Assembly: GCA_944392445.1 (NCBI GenBank)
Contig: CALXWT010000004.1
Span: forward strand, 1-54,336
Source: an uncultured Clostridia bacterium
GTDB lineage: Bacteria > Bacillota > Clostridia > TANB77 > CAG-508
Length of the DNA: 54,336 nucleotides
Direction of reading: 5' to 3'
The translations under genes and the position numbers were made by a program. Below the pieces are notes generated by a model. It was not told where the DNA came from. It did no database searches and saw only the letters and a program-made list of their open reading frames with translations. Positions within the stretch are counted from its first letter, which is position 1. The number at the start of each line of letters is the position of its first letter. Of the stretch, positions 1 to 7,911 are shown in pieces.

Positions 1-926
1 CCAAAAACTATATTTGTTCTAATGTTAGTTTCGTCATTTTCATATACAGTTATAATCAGATTGTCCTGAATTTGTAATTGCCCAACTAATTCATCAAGCT
101 TTTGTGACAAGTTTGCTGTATCTGTATATTCGGTACCTAATCCTAATTTTGATAATTTGTCACTTACTAACATTAAAATCTCTGTATCTGTTTTTAATGC
201 ATTTATGCAATCTACTAATATTGAATATACGTTATCACTTGTTAATTCTATTTTATATACATTTGTATTGTAGCTTGTTCCGTTTATTTCTATAGTTTCT
301 TCTGTTTTTTGGTATGATTCCGAAGTTATATGTTGCATTATTATAGGTAAATATATGTCTGCTAGATGCTGTTTTTGAGCATCGGTTAGTTCAAACAGGT
401 TAATATAATTATTTTTGTCTATAGTATCTGGTACGTTGTCTATACCATAACTAGCTCCAAGTGCTGTTAAATTAAAGTTTTGTATTCCTACATAGCCATC
501 AAAAATTTCATCGCATTTTATACCGTATATATCCCCATTTCTTGCATAGGCCACTTTAAAAACGTCTAACTCTCCATTTTTTAATGTAATATCTGAGTAT
601 GTCCTATTTGTATTTACATCATGCCTTGCACTAGTCGAGACATTAAATCTTTTTGAGCTGACTTCTCCTTGAGTTAACACAACTGCTACATTTCCATTAG
701 ATGTATACGAATTTGTTTCTTTAAAACTTTCTTGAACTTTTATTTTGTCGTTCAGTATAGTTTGTGTAACATCACTTGCTTGTGCAAAGTATTTCCAAAA
801 CAACTCTTCATTAGACTCGCTTGAGTTTAAAAACCAAAATATTATTGCAATTATTATAGCTATTACAACTAAAATTAAAATTGGAACGGGTATAGCTATT
901 TTTAGGCTTTTTCTAGAATTATTCAT
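1..926 (-). CDS. membrane-anchored protein of unknown function, 3' end cut by window edge
   Basis: An uninterrupted frame runs from the ATG at 924-926 to the window edge (308 codons visible, C-terminus missing). AAAGGAG lies about 9 bases before the ATG. Residues 1-7 are short and basic (MNNSRKS), followed by one hydrophobic segment to about residue 33, so it is probably a single-pass signal-anchor protein with most of the chain outside. The exposed part is mixed alpha/beta-like, rich in Asn, Thr and Asp, with no cysteine pair or catalytic motif I recognise. The family is unknown to me. It is the last visible gene of a minus-strand run after rlmB, 38 bases away. Confidence 0.75.
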   Translation of the reverse strand, partial: MNNSRKSLKIAIPVPILILVVIAIIIAIIFWFLNSSESNEELFWKYFAQASDVTQTILNDKIKVQESFKETNSYTSNGNVAVVLTQGEVSSKRFNVSTSARHDVNTNRTYSDITLKNGELDVFKVAYARNGDIYGIKCDEIFDGYVGIQNFNLTALGASYGIDNVPDTIDKNNYINLFELTDAQKQHLADIYLPIIMQHITSESYQKTEETIEINGTSYNTNVYKIELTSDNVYSILVDCINALKTDTEILMLVSDKLSKLGLGTEYTDTANLSQKLDELVGQLQIQDNLIITVYENDETNIRTNIVF

Positions 927-964
927 AATAATTTCTCCTTTGTAATATTTATAAAATACTAACC

Positions 965-1733
965 TTATTTTCTTTGTTTCACAACCTCATACATAATTAT
1001 TCCGGCAGATACAGATGCATTTAATGATGTTATTTTTCCTTTCATAGGTATTTTTACTAAGAAGTCGCAATTTTCTTTTACTAATCTACTCATTCCAAAA
1101 CCTTCGCTTCCAATTACTATTCCAATTCCTCCTGTATAATCTTCGTCATAATAATACTTATCAGTATTCATTTCTGTTCCACATATCCATACATCATTTT
1201 CTTTCAAATAATTTATTGTATCATTTAGATTATTTACTCTTGCTATTTTCATGTATTCTACTGCTCCTGCTGATACTTTAGCTACAGTACTGTTTACTCC
1301 GGCAAGCTCTTCTTTTTGGTATTATTATGCCATGAACACCCGCTGTTTCTGCAGTTCTTATAATAGAACCCAAATTATGTGGATCTTCTATTCCGTCTAA
1401 AATTAAAATAAAAGGCTTCTCATTCCTATCTTTTGCTATTTGTAAAATATCGTCTACATCACAATAGTCAAATGGTGGTACAATTGCTATTACTCCTTGA
1501 TTATTCTCTGTTTGTGCCATTTGATTTAGTTTGACCTTGCTTATTTCATTTATAATTATTTTTCTTTCTCTTGCAATGGCTATTATTTTATTAATTGAAC
1601 CATGTTTTTCGCCTTCTGATACATATATTTTATTTATATCTCTGCCAGATTCTAAAAGTTCAAGAACAGCATTTCTGCCCTCTACTTGGTCATTAAATTC
1701 ATTTTCTGAAAAATTTCTTTTATTTTTCTCCAT
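965..1733 (-). pseudogene. rlmB: 23S rRNA 2'-O-methyltransferase of the SpoU/TrmH family (RlmB-like), split by a +1 frameshift
   Basis: Two frames together give one RlmB-like protein of about 255 residues. The upstream part (from 1733) has the N-terminal substrate-binding domain and SpoU motif 1 (LGSIIRTAETAG). It then leaves frame at PKRRA and stops at 1278. The downstream frame carries motif 2 (VIGSEGFGMSRL) and motif 3 (SLNASVSAG), ending at 965. Removing one base in the run near 1303-1307 restores RRAAGVNSTVAKVSAG, which matches the usual RRS-VG-TVAKTSAGA block. Family members 2'-O-methylate a 23S rRNA guanosine using SAM. As written, neither fragment has the complete knot fold. It may be a real disruption or a single-base sequencing or assembly error. 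Confidence 0.85.
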
Positions 1734-1787
1734 TTTTTTATTCCTTGATTGTAATATTTAGATTTTTAAGGTTTTATCTATAAACCT

Positions 1788-2159
1788 TTATTTTATATCT
1801 TCTAAATTGCCTTTTAATGCAATAGCTTTCCAGCCTTCTAACTCGTCTCTATATGGCTCGTAAATATCATTTAATAAATAAATCTTTTTGTTAAAATAAA
1901 ATGCCATTGCTATTTCTGCAAATGTATTTGGTCCTATATAATTTTTTATTCCATTTTTTGTTACATTAACCGCTAAAACTATATCTGTTTTTTCATTTGT
2001 AATTTCATCAAAATGTAATTTAGTAGCATCTCCTTTTGTCATTTCCAATCTAAATTCTTTCGGTGTAACTACTTCATATCCTTTATTTTTTAAATATTCT
2101 TCTACTTCAAATATTTTTTCTTTTAATTTCATACTGCCACATAATACTATTCTTTTCAT
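1788..2159 (-). CDS. nucleoside 2-deoxyribosyltransferase-like protein
   Basis: A 123-residue protein with a Rossmann-like start (KRIVLCGSM) and the C-terminal block GPNTFAEIAMAFYFNKKIYLLN. This pattern resembles the nucleoside 2-deoxyribosyltransferase-like family, in which a Gly-Asn-Thr/Glu stretch near the C-terminus belongs to the active site and the middle has an Asp-Ile-Val strand (here TDIVLAVNV). Family members move deoxyribose between bases or hydrolyse nucleotides, but many are uncharacterised, so the substrate is not assigned. AAGAAGG precedes the ATG. It sits between rlmB and lepA on the same strand and could be co-transcribed with either. Confidence 0.6.
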   Translation of the reverse strand: MKRIVLCGSMKLKEKIFEVEEYLKNKGYEVVTPKEFRLEMTKGDATKLHFDEITNEKTDIVLAVNVTKNGIKNYIGPNTFAEIAMAFYFNKKIYLLNDIYEPYRDELEGWKAIALKGNLEDIK

Positions 2160-2245
2160 GGTTTACCTTCTTTTTCTAAATTTTAACAACACAAGATATT
2201 TCTCTGTTATCTTTCTTCTCTTAGCAATTATCTTTCACTTGTGCC

Positions 2246-4057
2246 CTATTCTTCGTCAAGCTTAAGAACACTAAGAAAAGCCTCCTGTGGAATTTCCACA
2301 TTTCCTATTTGTCTCATTTTCTTTTTACCACGTTTTTGTTTTTCTAGCAATTTTTTCTTTCTTGTAATATCTCCACCATAACATTTTGCTAAAACGTCTT
2401 TTCTTAATGCAGATATAGTCTCTCTTGCAATAACTTTGCCTCCAATAACAGCTTGAATAGGAATTACGAATAACTGCCTTGGAATTACTTGTTTTAATTT
2501 TTCTACCATTTTTCTTCCACGTTCATAGCTGTTGTCCTTATGCACTATAAACGAAAGGGCATCTACTACCTCACCATTTACATGTATATCTAGTTTAACT
2601 AAATCAGAACGTTTATATTCTTTAAATTCATAGTCAAATGAAGCATATCCTTTGGTTCTAGATTTTAGTTGATCAAAAAAGTCATATATTATTTCATTTA
2701 ATGGAAGTTCATATATTAGAGTTACTCTATTTTCATCTAAATATTTCATATCTACATAGATTCCACGTCTATTTTGACAAATTTCCATTATATTTCCAAC
2801 AAACTCCTTTGGTGTCAAAATCTCTGCCTGTACCATTGGTTCTTCCATATATGATATTTCGCTTGTTGGTGGCAAATCTGATGGATTATATAGTTCAATT
2901 ATTTCACCATCTGTTTTGTGTACTTTATATATAACTGATGGTGATGTTGTAATTAGACTTAAATCAAATTCTCTATCTAATCTTTCCTCAATTATCTCTA
3001 AGTGAAGTAAACCTAAAAATCCACACCTAAATCCAAAACCTAATGCTCCTGAAGATTCTGGTTCATACTCTAAAGCTGCATCATTTAGTTGTAATTTTTC
3101 TAATGCTACTTTTAAATTTTCATAGTCACTTCCATCTACAGGATAAATTCCACAATAAACCATTGGATTTACTTTTTTATATCCAGATAAGGCTTCCTTT
3201 GCTTTATTTTCCTTTAAAGTAATAGTATCTCCGACTCTAATGTCTGATAAACTTTTTATGCTTGCTGCAATATATCCAACTTCTCCCGCTTCTAGTTTGT
3301 CGGAAGGAGAATAACTTCCTGGTTCAAAATATCCCACTTCTGTTACTGTAAAGATTTTGTTGTTTGACATTAGCAATATTTCGTCTCCAACTTTAACAGT
3401 TCCATCTTTTACTCTAACATAAGCAATAGCTCCTTTGTAATCATTATATATAGAGTCAAATATTAAGCATTTTAATGGTGCATTTTCGTCTCCTGTTGGA
3501 GCTGGAAGGTCTGTTACAATTCTTTCTAATACTTCATCCACATTTAACCCTGTTTTAGCAGATATGCAAGGTGCATCCTGTGCTGGAATTCCTATTATAT
3601 CTTCAATTTCTTTTTTTACTTCATCTGGTCTTGCATTTGGCAAATCTACTTTGTTTATAACTGGTAAAATTTCCAGGTTATTATCTATTGCTAAATAAAC
3701 ATTTGCAAGTGTTTGCGCTTCCACACCTTGTGTGCTATCTACAACTAAAACTGCTCCATCACATGCTGCCAAACTTCTAGATACTTCATAATTAAAGTCT
3801 ACGTGCCCTGGTGTGTCTATTAAATTAAGTTCGTATTCATTTCCATCTTTAGCTTTATATATCATTTTAACAGCCTGAGACTTAATTGTTATTCCTCTTT
3901 CTCTTTCGATGTCCATATTGTCTAATACTTGGCTTTCCATTTCACGGCTTGAAAGCACTCCTGTCATTTCAATAAGTCTGTCTGCTAATGTTGATTTACC
4001 GTGGTCTATATGTGCTATTATGCTAAAGTTTCTTATAAATTTCTTTTTGTCGCTCAT
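2246..4057 (-). CDS. lepA: translation elongation factor 4 (LepA), ribosome back-translocation GTPase
   Basis: 603 residues, the normal LepA length. GTPase motifs are all present: P-loop AHIDHGKS near residue 15, DTPGHVDF (G3), NKVDLP (G4) and SAKTG (G5). Domain II and EF-G-like domains III and V follow, and the C-terminus ends with the LepA-specific basic segment [20 protein letters not shown]. LepA binds stalled or mis-translocated ribosomes and works in the cytosol or at the membrane. A good promoter lies upstream (TTGACA 4108-4113, 17-bp spacer, TATAAT 4085-4090, minus strand). The start is supported by AGAGGAG upstream. The gene is intact and of host-like composition. Confidence 0.97.
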   Translation of the reverse strand: MSDKKKFIRNFSIIAHIDHGKSTLADRLIEMTGVLSSREMESQVLDNMDIERERGITIKSQAVKMIYKAKDGNEYELNLIDTPGHVDFNYEVSRSLAACDGAVLVVDSTQGVEAQTLANVYLAIDNNLEILPVINKVDLPNARPDEVKKEIEDIIGIPAQDAPCISAKTGLNVDEVLERIVTDLPAPTGDENAPLKCLIFDSIYNDYKGAIAYVRVKDGTVKVGDEILLMSNNKIFTVTEVGYFEPGSYSPSDKLEAGEVGYIAASIKSLSDIRVGDTITLKENKAKEALSGYKKVNPMVYCGIYPVDGSDYENLKVALEKLQLNDAALEYEPESSGALGFGFRCGFLGLLHLEIIEERLDREFDLSLITTSPSVIYKVHKTDGEIIELYNPSDLPPTSEISYMEEPMVQAEILTPKEFVGNIMEICQNRRGIYVDMKYLDENRVTLIYELPLNEIIYDFFDQLKSRTKGYASFDYEFKEYKRSDLVKLDIHVNGEVVDALSFIVHKDNSYERGRKMVEKLKQVIPRQLFVIPIQAVIGGKVIARETISALRKDVLAKCYGGDITRKKKLLEKQKRGKKKMRQIGNVEIPQEAFLSVLKLDEE

Positions 4058-4084
4058 ACTTTTCTCCTCTTTTTCTCTTCCATA

Positions 4085-4113
4085 ATTATATTGATTTTAC
4101 TAATTTTTGTCAA
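4085..4113 (-). promoter_or_regulatory. sigma-A promoter of lepA
   Basis: Minus-strand TTGACA (4108-4113) and TATAAT (4085-4090) with a 17-bp spacer, both perfect matches to the consensus. Transcription would start near 4078, so the structured element at 4149-4346 lies upstream of this transcript and is not its leader. Confidence 0.85.
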
Positions 4114-4148
4114 CAATAGTTTGATTATTTGTGCTTGTTCTCTATATT

Positions 4149-4346
4149 ACAATTCATAGCCAGATTAATACCGAGAAGAAGAAGGTATTTTTTATTGTTA
4201 TTTCCAGCCCCCAACTGCGTACAAACTGTATAAATTTTCGCTAGTGCTCAATTTAACAGTTTGTAAACTTGTCGGTCCCCACCTTAAGCATTCCAATAAC
4301 AATAAAAAATACCTTCTTCTTCTCTAAAAAATAGGCTGTGAATTGT
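4149..4346 (+). repeat. structured repeat element, copy 1 (candidate non-coding RNA)
   Basis: Nested inverted repeats: outer arm 4149-4161 pairs with 4334-4346 (12 pairs plus one U-G); middle arm 4173-4202 pairs perfectly with 4295-4324 (30 bp); inner arm 4220-4229 pairs with 4256-4265. The core between the middle arms is nearly identical to 52389-52480, but the arms differ in sequence from the other copy while staying complementary. The single wobble in the outer arm pairs only in the plus-strand RNA. TTTTTT follows the outer arm at about 4350-4355, like an intrinsic terminator. A weak plus promoter (TTGATT 4121-4126, 16 bp, TATATT 4143-4148) precedes it. No open frame of note is inside. Family unknown to me. 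Confidence 0.8.
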
Positions 4347-4387
4347 AGCTTTTTTGCAATAAGAATGCGCAAATTTAACATAACTGC

Positions 4388-4440
4388 TTGCTTTTTACAT
4401 AAAATGGTTATATAATATGAACACGACCAATTTTTAGGTC
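4388..4440 (+). promoter_or_regulatory. promoter and start-site hairpin of cassette 1
   Basis: TTGCTT 4388-4393, a 17-bp spacer and a perfect TATAAT 4411-4416. Nine bases after the -10 box lies an inverted repeat GACC (4425-4428) / GGTC (4437-4440), so the mRNA would begin at or next to a short hairpin. The same arrangement recurs before the genes at 5015, 5777 and 28382. Confidence 0.8.
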
Positions 4441-4465
4441 AATTATTTGAAAGGAGATTATTACA

Positions 4466-4867
4466 ATGAAAGAACGGCTAGTAATGGTCATTGCCTATAA
4501 TAAGTATGGGCAGATTTTCATTTATCGGCAAAATTGGCTTTGGCAACTTCCTTCTGGAATTTGCCAGAAAGGTGAAACTGTTGAAGAATGTGCAAGACGC
4601 GTATTCTTTGAGCAAGAGGGGGCTTCTCTTGCAGTAATATCAATGATTCGCTATTGTCCCGACAGTAGTAGTGCCTCTTGGTTTAACGTTGTCATTGGCA
4701 AAGTTGATGATAATGCTGAACTTAAAGGTGCATGGCAGTACGAAAATCTCGTATATTACAATTCACTTATGCAGATGACCAATGGTTCTTTTTTTGAAGA
4801 TGGCTCTTTTATCGAGCCTAACTCTATCAATGCCTTGATGGCACATAGATGTATCAATAGAATATAA
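4466..4867 (+). CDS. NUDIX-like protein with decayed catalytic box (cassette 1)
   Basis: 133 residues, starting at an ATG preceded by AAAGGAG. It has a NUDIX-type beginning (strand, then LWQLPSGICQKGETVEECARR). The GX5E half of the NUDIX box is present, but the REUXEE half reads RVFFEQ: the first Glu of the metal-binding helix is Val and the last is Gln. Hydrolysis is therefore doubtful, and it may bind a nucleotide-like ligand or act as a regulator. The gene stands alone between its own promoter and terminator. Its G/C-ending codons (for example CGG, CGC, GGC) differ from the AT-rich neighbourhood, which suggests transfer or special expression. Function unknown. Confidence 0.75.
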   Translation: MKERLVMVIAYNKYGQIFIYRQNWLWQLPSGICQKGETVEECARRVFFEQEGASLAVISMIRYCPDSSSASWFNVVIGKVDDNAELKGAWQYENLVYYNSLMQMTNGSFFEDGSFIEPNSINALMAHRCINRI

Positions 4868-4875
4868 TTTCCTTC

Positions 4876-4907
4876 CCCCCTGTCACTCTGTGGCAGGGGG
4901 ATTTTAT
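4876..4907 (+). terminator. intrinsic terminator of cassette 1
   Basis: GC-rich hairpin CCCCCTG...CAGGGGG (4876-4882 with 4894-4900) followed by ATTTTAT. The two later cassettes end in the same CTTTCCCCC / CTTCCCCC-type structure. Confidence 0.85.
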
Positions 4908-4936
4908 ATGTTGCGAAGTAGATTTTACATAATGTA

Positions 4937-4986
4937 TTGCTTTTTTCTTTAGAAAGTTGTATAATTGTTCTACGGCCCAATTGGTC
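4937..4986 (+). promoter_or_regulatory. promoter and start-site palindrome of cassette 2
   Basis: TTGCTT 4937-4942, 17-bp spacer, TATAAT 4960-4965. The inverted repeat GCCCAATTGGTC (4975-4986, central CCAATTGG) begins ten bases after the -10 box, matching the geometry of cassette 1. Confidence 0.8.
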
Positions 4987-5014
4987 AAATACTAAAAAAG
5001 GAGATATTGCGTAT

Positions 5015-5563
5015 ATGAAAGACTACAAGTTAACCTTGGCGCAGGATTTGGCACAAATGTCTGATTTTTCAATCAGGCATCTTACCTATACTGCAAATGA
5101 CAAGACTCGGATTAATGCTGAAATAATTCAAACTAATCCGATAGTGTCGGTCATCGTTCTTAACGAGCATAACGAACTCGTGATCCTTCCTACTTTCCAG
5201 CCTGCTATTGGCAAATGGTTCTACGAGGTGCCTTTTAGGGCATTTAATATTCGTGAACACGTTCTGCAAGTGGCTGAAGGATTAGTCAAAAAGCAGACTA
5301 ATCTGAATCTTGAAGATGCCGTTTTGCTTACTCAAGGACTGAATCAGATGGATCCGAGAACTGATGCCAACATGCAGGTAGTGTTTGGAAGAGTACAAAC
5401 TTTTCTCAATACTCCTAGCAATGAGGTACGGTTTGTAAACCTCAAAGAAGCCTATTACAGGCTGAAGCGCCAAATAAAGTACAACAATCCATTTATGGAT
5501 GGCTTGGACCTTGGTGGTCTGAGTAGTGATGCTCTTCGCCTTTACAGGTTTGTAGAAGAGTAA
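5015..5563 (+). CDS. NUDIX-like protein with lost catalytic box (cassette 2)
   Basis: 182 residues from the ATG at 5015, chosen because AAAAGGAG lies just upstream and because an earlier in-frame TTG would sit inside the promoter. The order resembles ADP-ribose pyrophosphatase-like NUDIX proteins: an N-terminal strand pair, PIVSVIVLNEHNELVILP, then EVPFRAFNIREHVLQVAEGL where the box should be. The Gly and the REUXEE glutamates are missing there, so catalysis is unlikely. The C-terminal half (VNLKEAYYRLKRQIKYNNPF) resembles the matching region YRLGRQANYEENF of cassette 3, which supports common ancestry. Codon use is more GC-rich than the host genes. Monocistronic. Role unknown. Confidence 0.72.
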   Translation: MKDYKLTLAQDLAQMSDFSIRHLTYTANDKTRINAEIIQTNPIVSVIVLNEHNELVILPTFQPAIGKWFYEVPFRAFNIREHVLQVAEGLVKKQTNLNLEDAVLLTQGLNQMDPRTDANMQVVFGRVQTFLNTPSNEVRFVNLKEAYYRLKRQIKYNNPFMDGLDLGGLSSDALRLYRFVEE

Positions 5564-5570
5564 TCTCCTT

Positions 5571-5612
5571 CCCCCTTAACTAGTTTCTAGTGAAGGGGGT
5601 TGTTTTTATTTT
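5571..5612 (+). terminator. intrinsic terminator of cassette 2
   Basis: Hairpin CCCCCTT..CTAG..CTAG..AAGGGGG (5571-5599) followed by a T-rich tract. Same form as the terminators of cassettes 1 and 3. Confidence 0.85.
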
Positions 5613-5701
5613 ATTATACAATCTATATTTAATAAAGTTAGAATATTACCGTTCATTCTTATTTTTTAGATAAATGCCTTGTTTTAATTTTTACAATTCT
5701 A

Positions 5702-5757
5702 TTGATTTTTTATGTTAATAGTAGTATAATAAAGGCGTTCGATACCCACAATGGTAT
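5702..5757 (+). promoter_or_regulatory. promoter and start-site hairpin of cassette 3
   Basis: TTGATT 5702-5707, 17-bp spacer, TATAAT 5725-5730. Inverted repeat ATACC (5742-5746) / GGTAT (5753-5757) at the presumed start of the mRNA. Confidence 0.8.
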
Positions 5758-5776
5758 AGTACGAAAGGAGATTATT

Positions 5777-6274
5777 ATGAAAAGGCAAAAGCGGGTGTCC
5801 GTGATAGCTATCTATGAAGTGGACCGGACGAAGTGGCTTCCTGTTGTCTTGGAAACAATCCATACCACCAGTGAGTCGGGAGAAGAAAATGAGCTCGAAG
5901 TATACAATCTTCCCAATAAGCTTCTCTGCGATTCTGAGGACTCTGTTCCCGAAGCTGCCGAAAGGCTTATTGAGGAAATCACCCATCTCAATTTTGAAGT
6001 TGAGAGGAGTTTTCCCATTGTTCCCTCTTGCACTCTTCGCAAGGAAGATACCGTAGAGCACTTTATTGTGTTCGGGTATTTAACCGGTAACAAGAGCAAA
6101 GATTCCATGGAGCTTGCGAAGAATACGTATTTGATTTCTGAGATGGAAGTATTTTACCGTCTCGGAAGACAAGCAAATTACGAGGAAAATTTTAGAGAAG
6201 GGAAGTTTATTGGCATTGACTCTGTTCATGCATTGTCTATTGCCAATACGATGAACATCCTTTCCAATAAGTAA
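5777..6274 (+). CDS. NUDIX-like protein with degenerate box (cassette 3)
   Basis: 165 residues from the ATG at 5777 (AAAGGAG seven bases upstream). The region LCDSEDSVPEAAERLIEEITHL lines up with the NUDIX helix: EAA-R is kept, but the canonical RE-L-x-EE-TG reads RLIEEITH, so the metal-binding glutamates are shifted or lost. Later, FYRLGRQANYEENF resembles cassette 2. Base composition is clearly richer in G and C than the flanking genes. It has its own promoter, start-site hairpin and strong terminator. It could be a catalytically dead ligand sensor or an enzyme of altered chemistry. No partner gene is linked, so no function is proposed. Confidence 0.72.
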   Translation: MKRQKRVSVIAIYEVDRTKWLPVVLETIHTTSESGEENELEVYNLPNKLLCDSEDSVPEAAERLIEEITHLNFEVERSFPIVPSCTLRKEDTVEHFIVFGYLTGNKSKDSMELAKNTYLISEMEVFYRLGRQANYEENFREGKFIGIDSVHALSIANTMNILSNK

Positions 6275-6281
6275 TCTCTTT

Positions 6282-6316
6282 CCCCCTCGCCAGCTTTGGC
6301 GAGGGGGTTCTTTTTT
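6282..6316 (+). terminator. intrinsic terminator of cassette 3
   Basis: Perfect hairpin CCCCCTCGCC / GGCGAGGGGG (6282-6307) followed by TTCTTTTTT. Confidence 0.9.
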
Positions 6317-6404
6317 ATTGTATAAGAAAAATCGCAGATTTTTGCTATACAACAAGGTTAAGTCTCCTTGGGCCGTGCGTATTTGTGAAGTAAAACGCAC
6401 ATGT
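6311..6404. repeat. hairpin repeat family 2, copy A
   Basis: TTGTATA (6318-6324) pairs with TATACAA (6346-6352) around AAAAATC/GATTTTT. A second hairpin, GTGCGT...ACGCAC (6375-6400), follows. The same order and much of the sequence recur at 47629-47751, where the second stem reads GTGCAT...ATACAC: one pair is changed on both sides and one becomes G-U on the minus strand. It lies in the 354-base gap between cassette 3 and tyrS. Confidence 0.7.
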
Positions 6405-6523
6405 AGAAAACTTTTCTTCTTACAGTATTTGTGTAGAAAATTACGTCATTATTCGTTACTAGATAATGGTTTTGAAGAAATTTAGATTCTAACACTATAT
6501 AATATATTATTTTATAAAAAACA

Positions 6524-6553
6524 TTGAAAATAGCTATAATTTTGTGATAGAAT
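6524..6553 (+). promoter_or_regulatory. promoter of tyrS
   Basis: TTGAAA 6524-6529, 18-bp spacer, TAGAAT 6548-6553. The leader has a short stem GAGCT...AGCTC near 6595-6613 just before the GGAGGG ribosome site. I found no T-box GGTGGNACCGCG motif in this leader. Confidence 0.55.
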
Positions 6554-6628
6554 AGTTATTGATTTAGTAAAATTAGTCTTTAATAAAATATGCAGAGCTA
6601 TAGTTATTAGCTCGAATGGAGGGTTATT

Positions 6629-7837
6629 ATGTCAAAAATATTTGAAGAACTAATGGAAAGGGGCTATATTGAGCAAGTAACTCATGAAGAACTAAAAGAT
6701 GTATTAGATAATAGTTCTATTCCTTTTTATATAGGTTTTGATCCAACTGCAGATAGCTTACATGTTGGCCATTTTGTTTCTATGATGGTAGCTGCACAAA
6801 TGCAAAAAGCTGGTCACAAACCAATTATTTTAATTGGTGGTGGTACTGCTACAATAGGTGACCCATCTGGAAAAACAGATATGAGAAGAATGATGTCTAG
6901 AGAAGAAATAAATCATAATGTAGAGTGTTTTAAAAATCAACTTTCTAAATTTATAAGTTTTGAAGGAGATAATGGAGCAATTATTGTAAATAATGCAGAT
7001 TGGCTTTTAAATTTAAACTTTGTTGAATTTATGAGAGATATTGGTTCACTATTTTCTGTAAATAAAATGCTTGCAGCAGAGTGCTATAAGCAAAGAATGG
7101 AAAGAGGATTAACATTTTTTGAGCTTGGATATATGCTAATGCAATCTTATGACTTTTTACATCTATACAATACATATGGATGCAAATTGCAAATGGGTGG
7201 AAATGACCAATGGTCAAATATTTTAGGTGGAGTTGATTTAATAAGAAGAATTGGACACTCTGATTCTTATGGTCTAACATTTAAACTTCTTACTACAAAA
7301 GAAGGTAAGAAAATGGGAAAAACAGAAAAAGGAGCATTATGGCTAGATGCTAATAAAACTTCTCCTTATGAGTTTTATCAATACTGGAGAAATATTGACG
7401 ACGCAGATGTAAAAACTGTTTTATCACTTTTAACTTTCTTGCCAATGGACGAAGTAAACAGATTATCTAGTTTAAAAGATGAACAAATAAATGAAGCTAA
7501 AAAGATAGCTGCATTTGAGATAACTAAACTAATTCATGGTGAAGAAGAAGCAAAAAAAGCTGAAGAAGCTGCTAAAGCTTTATTTGAAGGACAAGGCTCT
7601 TTAGAAAATATGCCAACTTCTAAAGTAGAAGCAAATATTTCTATTTTGGATGCAATTATTATAGCTGGTATGGCTCCTTCAAAAGGACAAGCAAGAACAC
7701 TTATTACACAGGGTGGTATTACTTTAAATGATGAAAAAATTACAGATGTAAACTATGTTTTATCTGATAATGATTTTAAAGGTGGATATGCTATTTTAAG
7801 AAAAGGCAAAAAAGTATATCATAAGTTGGAGAAATAA
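6629..7837 (+). CDS. tyrS: tyrosyl-tRNA synthetase
   Basis: 402 residues, class I aminoacyl-tRNA synthetase that charges tRNA-Tyr with tyrosine using ATP. The HIGH-type motif is HVGHF (in [10 protein letters not shown]) and the KMSKS loop reads KMGKT (in [11 protein letters not shown]). The tyrosine-binding block ([18 protein letters not shown]) and the C-terminal S4 RNA-binding domain ([16 protein letters not shown]) are present, as in bacterial TyrRS. The start has GGAGGG upstream. The gene is alone on this strand, with its own promoter and a terminator shared with the converging tagH-like gene. Composition is typical of the host. Confidence 0.97.
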   Translation: MSKIFEELMERGYIEQVTHEELKDVLDNSSIPFYIGFDPTADSLHVGHFVSMMVAAQMQKAGHKPIILIGGGTATIGDPSGKTDMRRMMSREEINHNVECFKNQLSKFISFEGDNGAIIVNNADWLLNLNFVEFMRDIGSLFSVNKMLAAECYKQRMERGLTFFELGYMLMQSYDFLHLYNTYGCKLQMGGNDQWSNILGGVDLIRRIGHSDSYGLTFKLLTTKEGKKMGKTEKGALWLDANKTSPYEFYQYWRNIDDADVKTVLSLLTFLPMDEVNRLSSLKDEQINEAKKIAAFEITKLIHGEEEAKKAEEAAKALFEGQGSLENMPTSKVEANISILDAIIIAGMAPSKGQARTLITQGGITLNDEKITDVNYVLSDNDFKGGYAILRKGKKVYHKLEK

Positions 7838-7863
7838 AAAATGTTTTACTTTATCTAAAGTTG

Positions 7864-7911
7864 AAAATTGGACAAAAAGGTTCGTCCCTTTTGTCCAATT
7901 TATTTTTTTAC
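7864..7911. terminator. bidirectional terminator between tyrS and the exporter ATPase gene
   Basis: Stem AAATTGGACAAAA...TTTTGTCCAATTT around 7865-7902 with T-rich tracts on both strands, placed between converging genes. Confidence 0.8.

Noticed and set aside
965..1733. Two separate genes at the rlmB position
   Set aside because: The fragments hold complementary parts of a single SpoU domain and join exactly after a one-base change.
4149..4346. Structured element as a riboswitch or leader of lepA
   Set aside because: A consensus promoter for lepA lies between the element and the gene, so the element is not in that transcript.
4425..5757. Start-site hairpins of the cassettes as riboswitches
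   Set aside because: They are only 4-6 bp stems with small loops, too simple to bind a ligand; an operator or mRNA-stabilising role is more likely.
6320..6628. T-box leader for tyrS
   Set aside because: No conserved T-box bulge sequence or antiterminator-terminator pair is visible before the gene.
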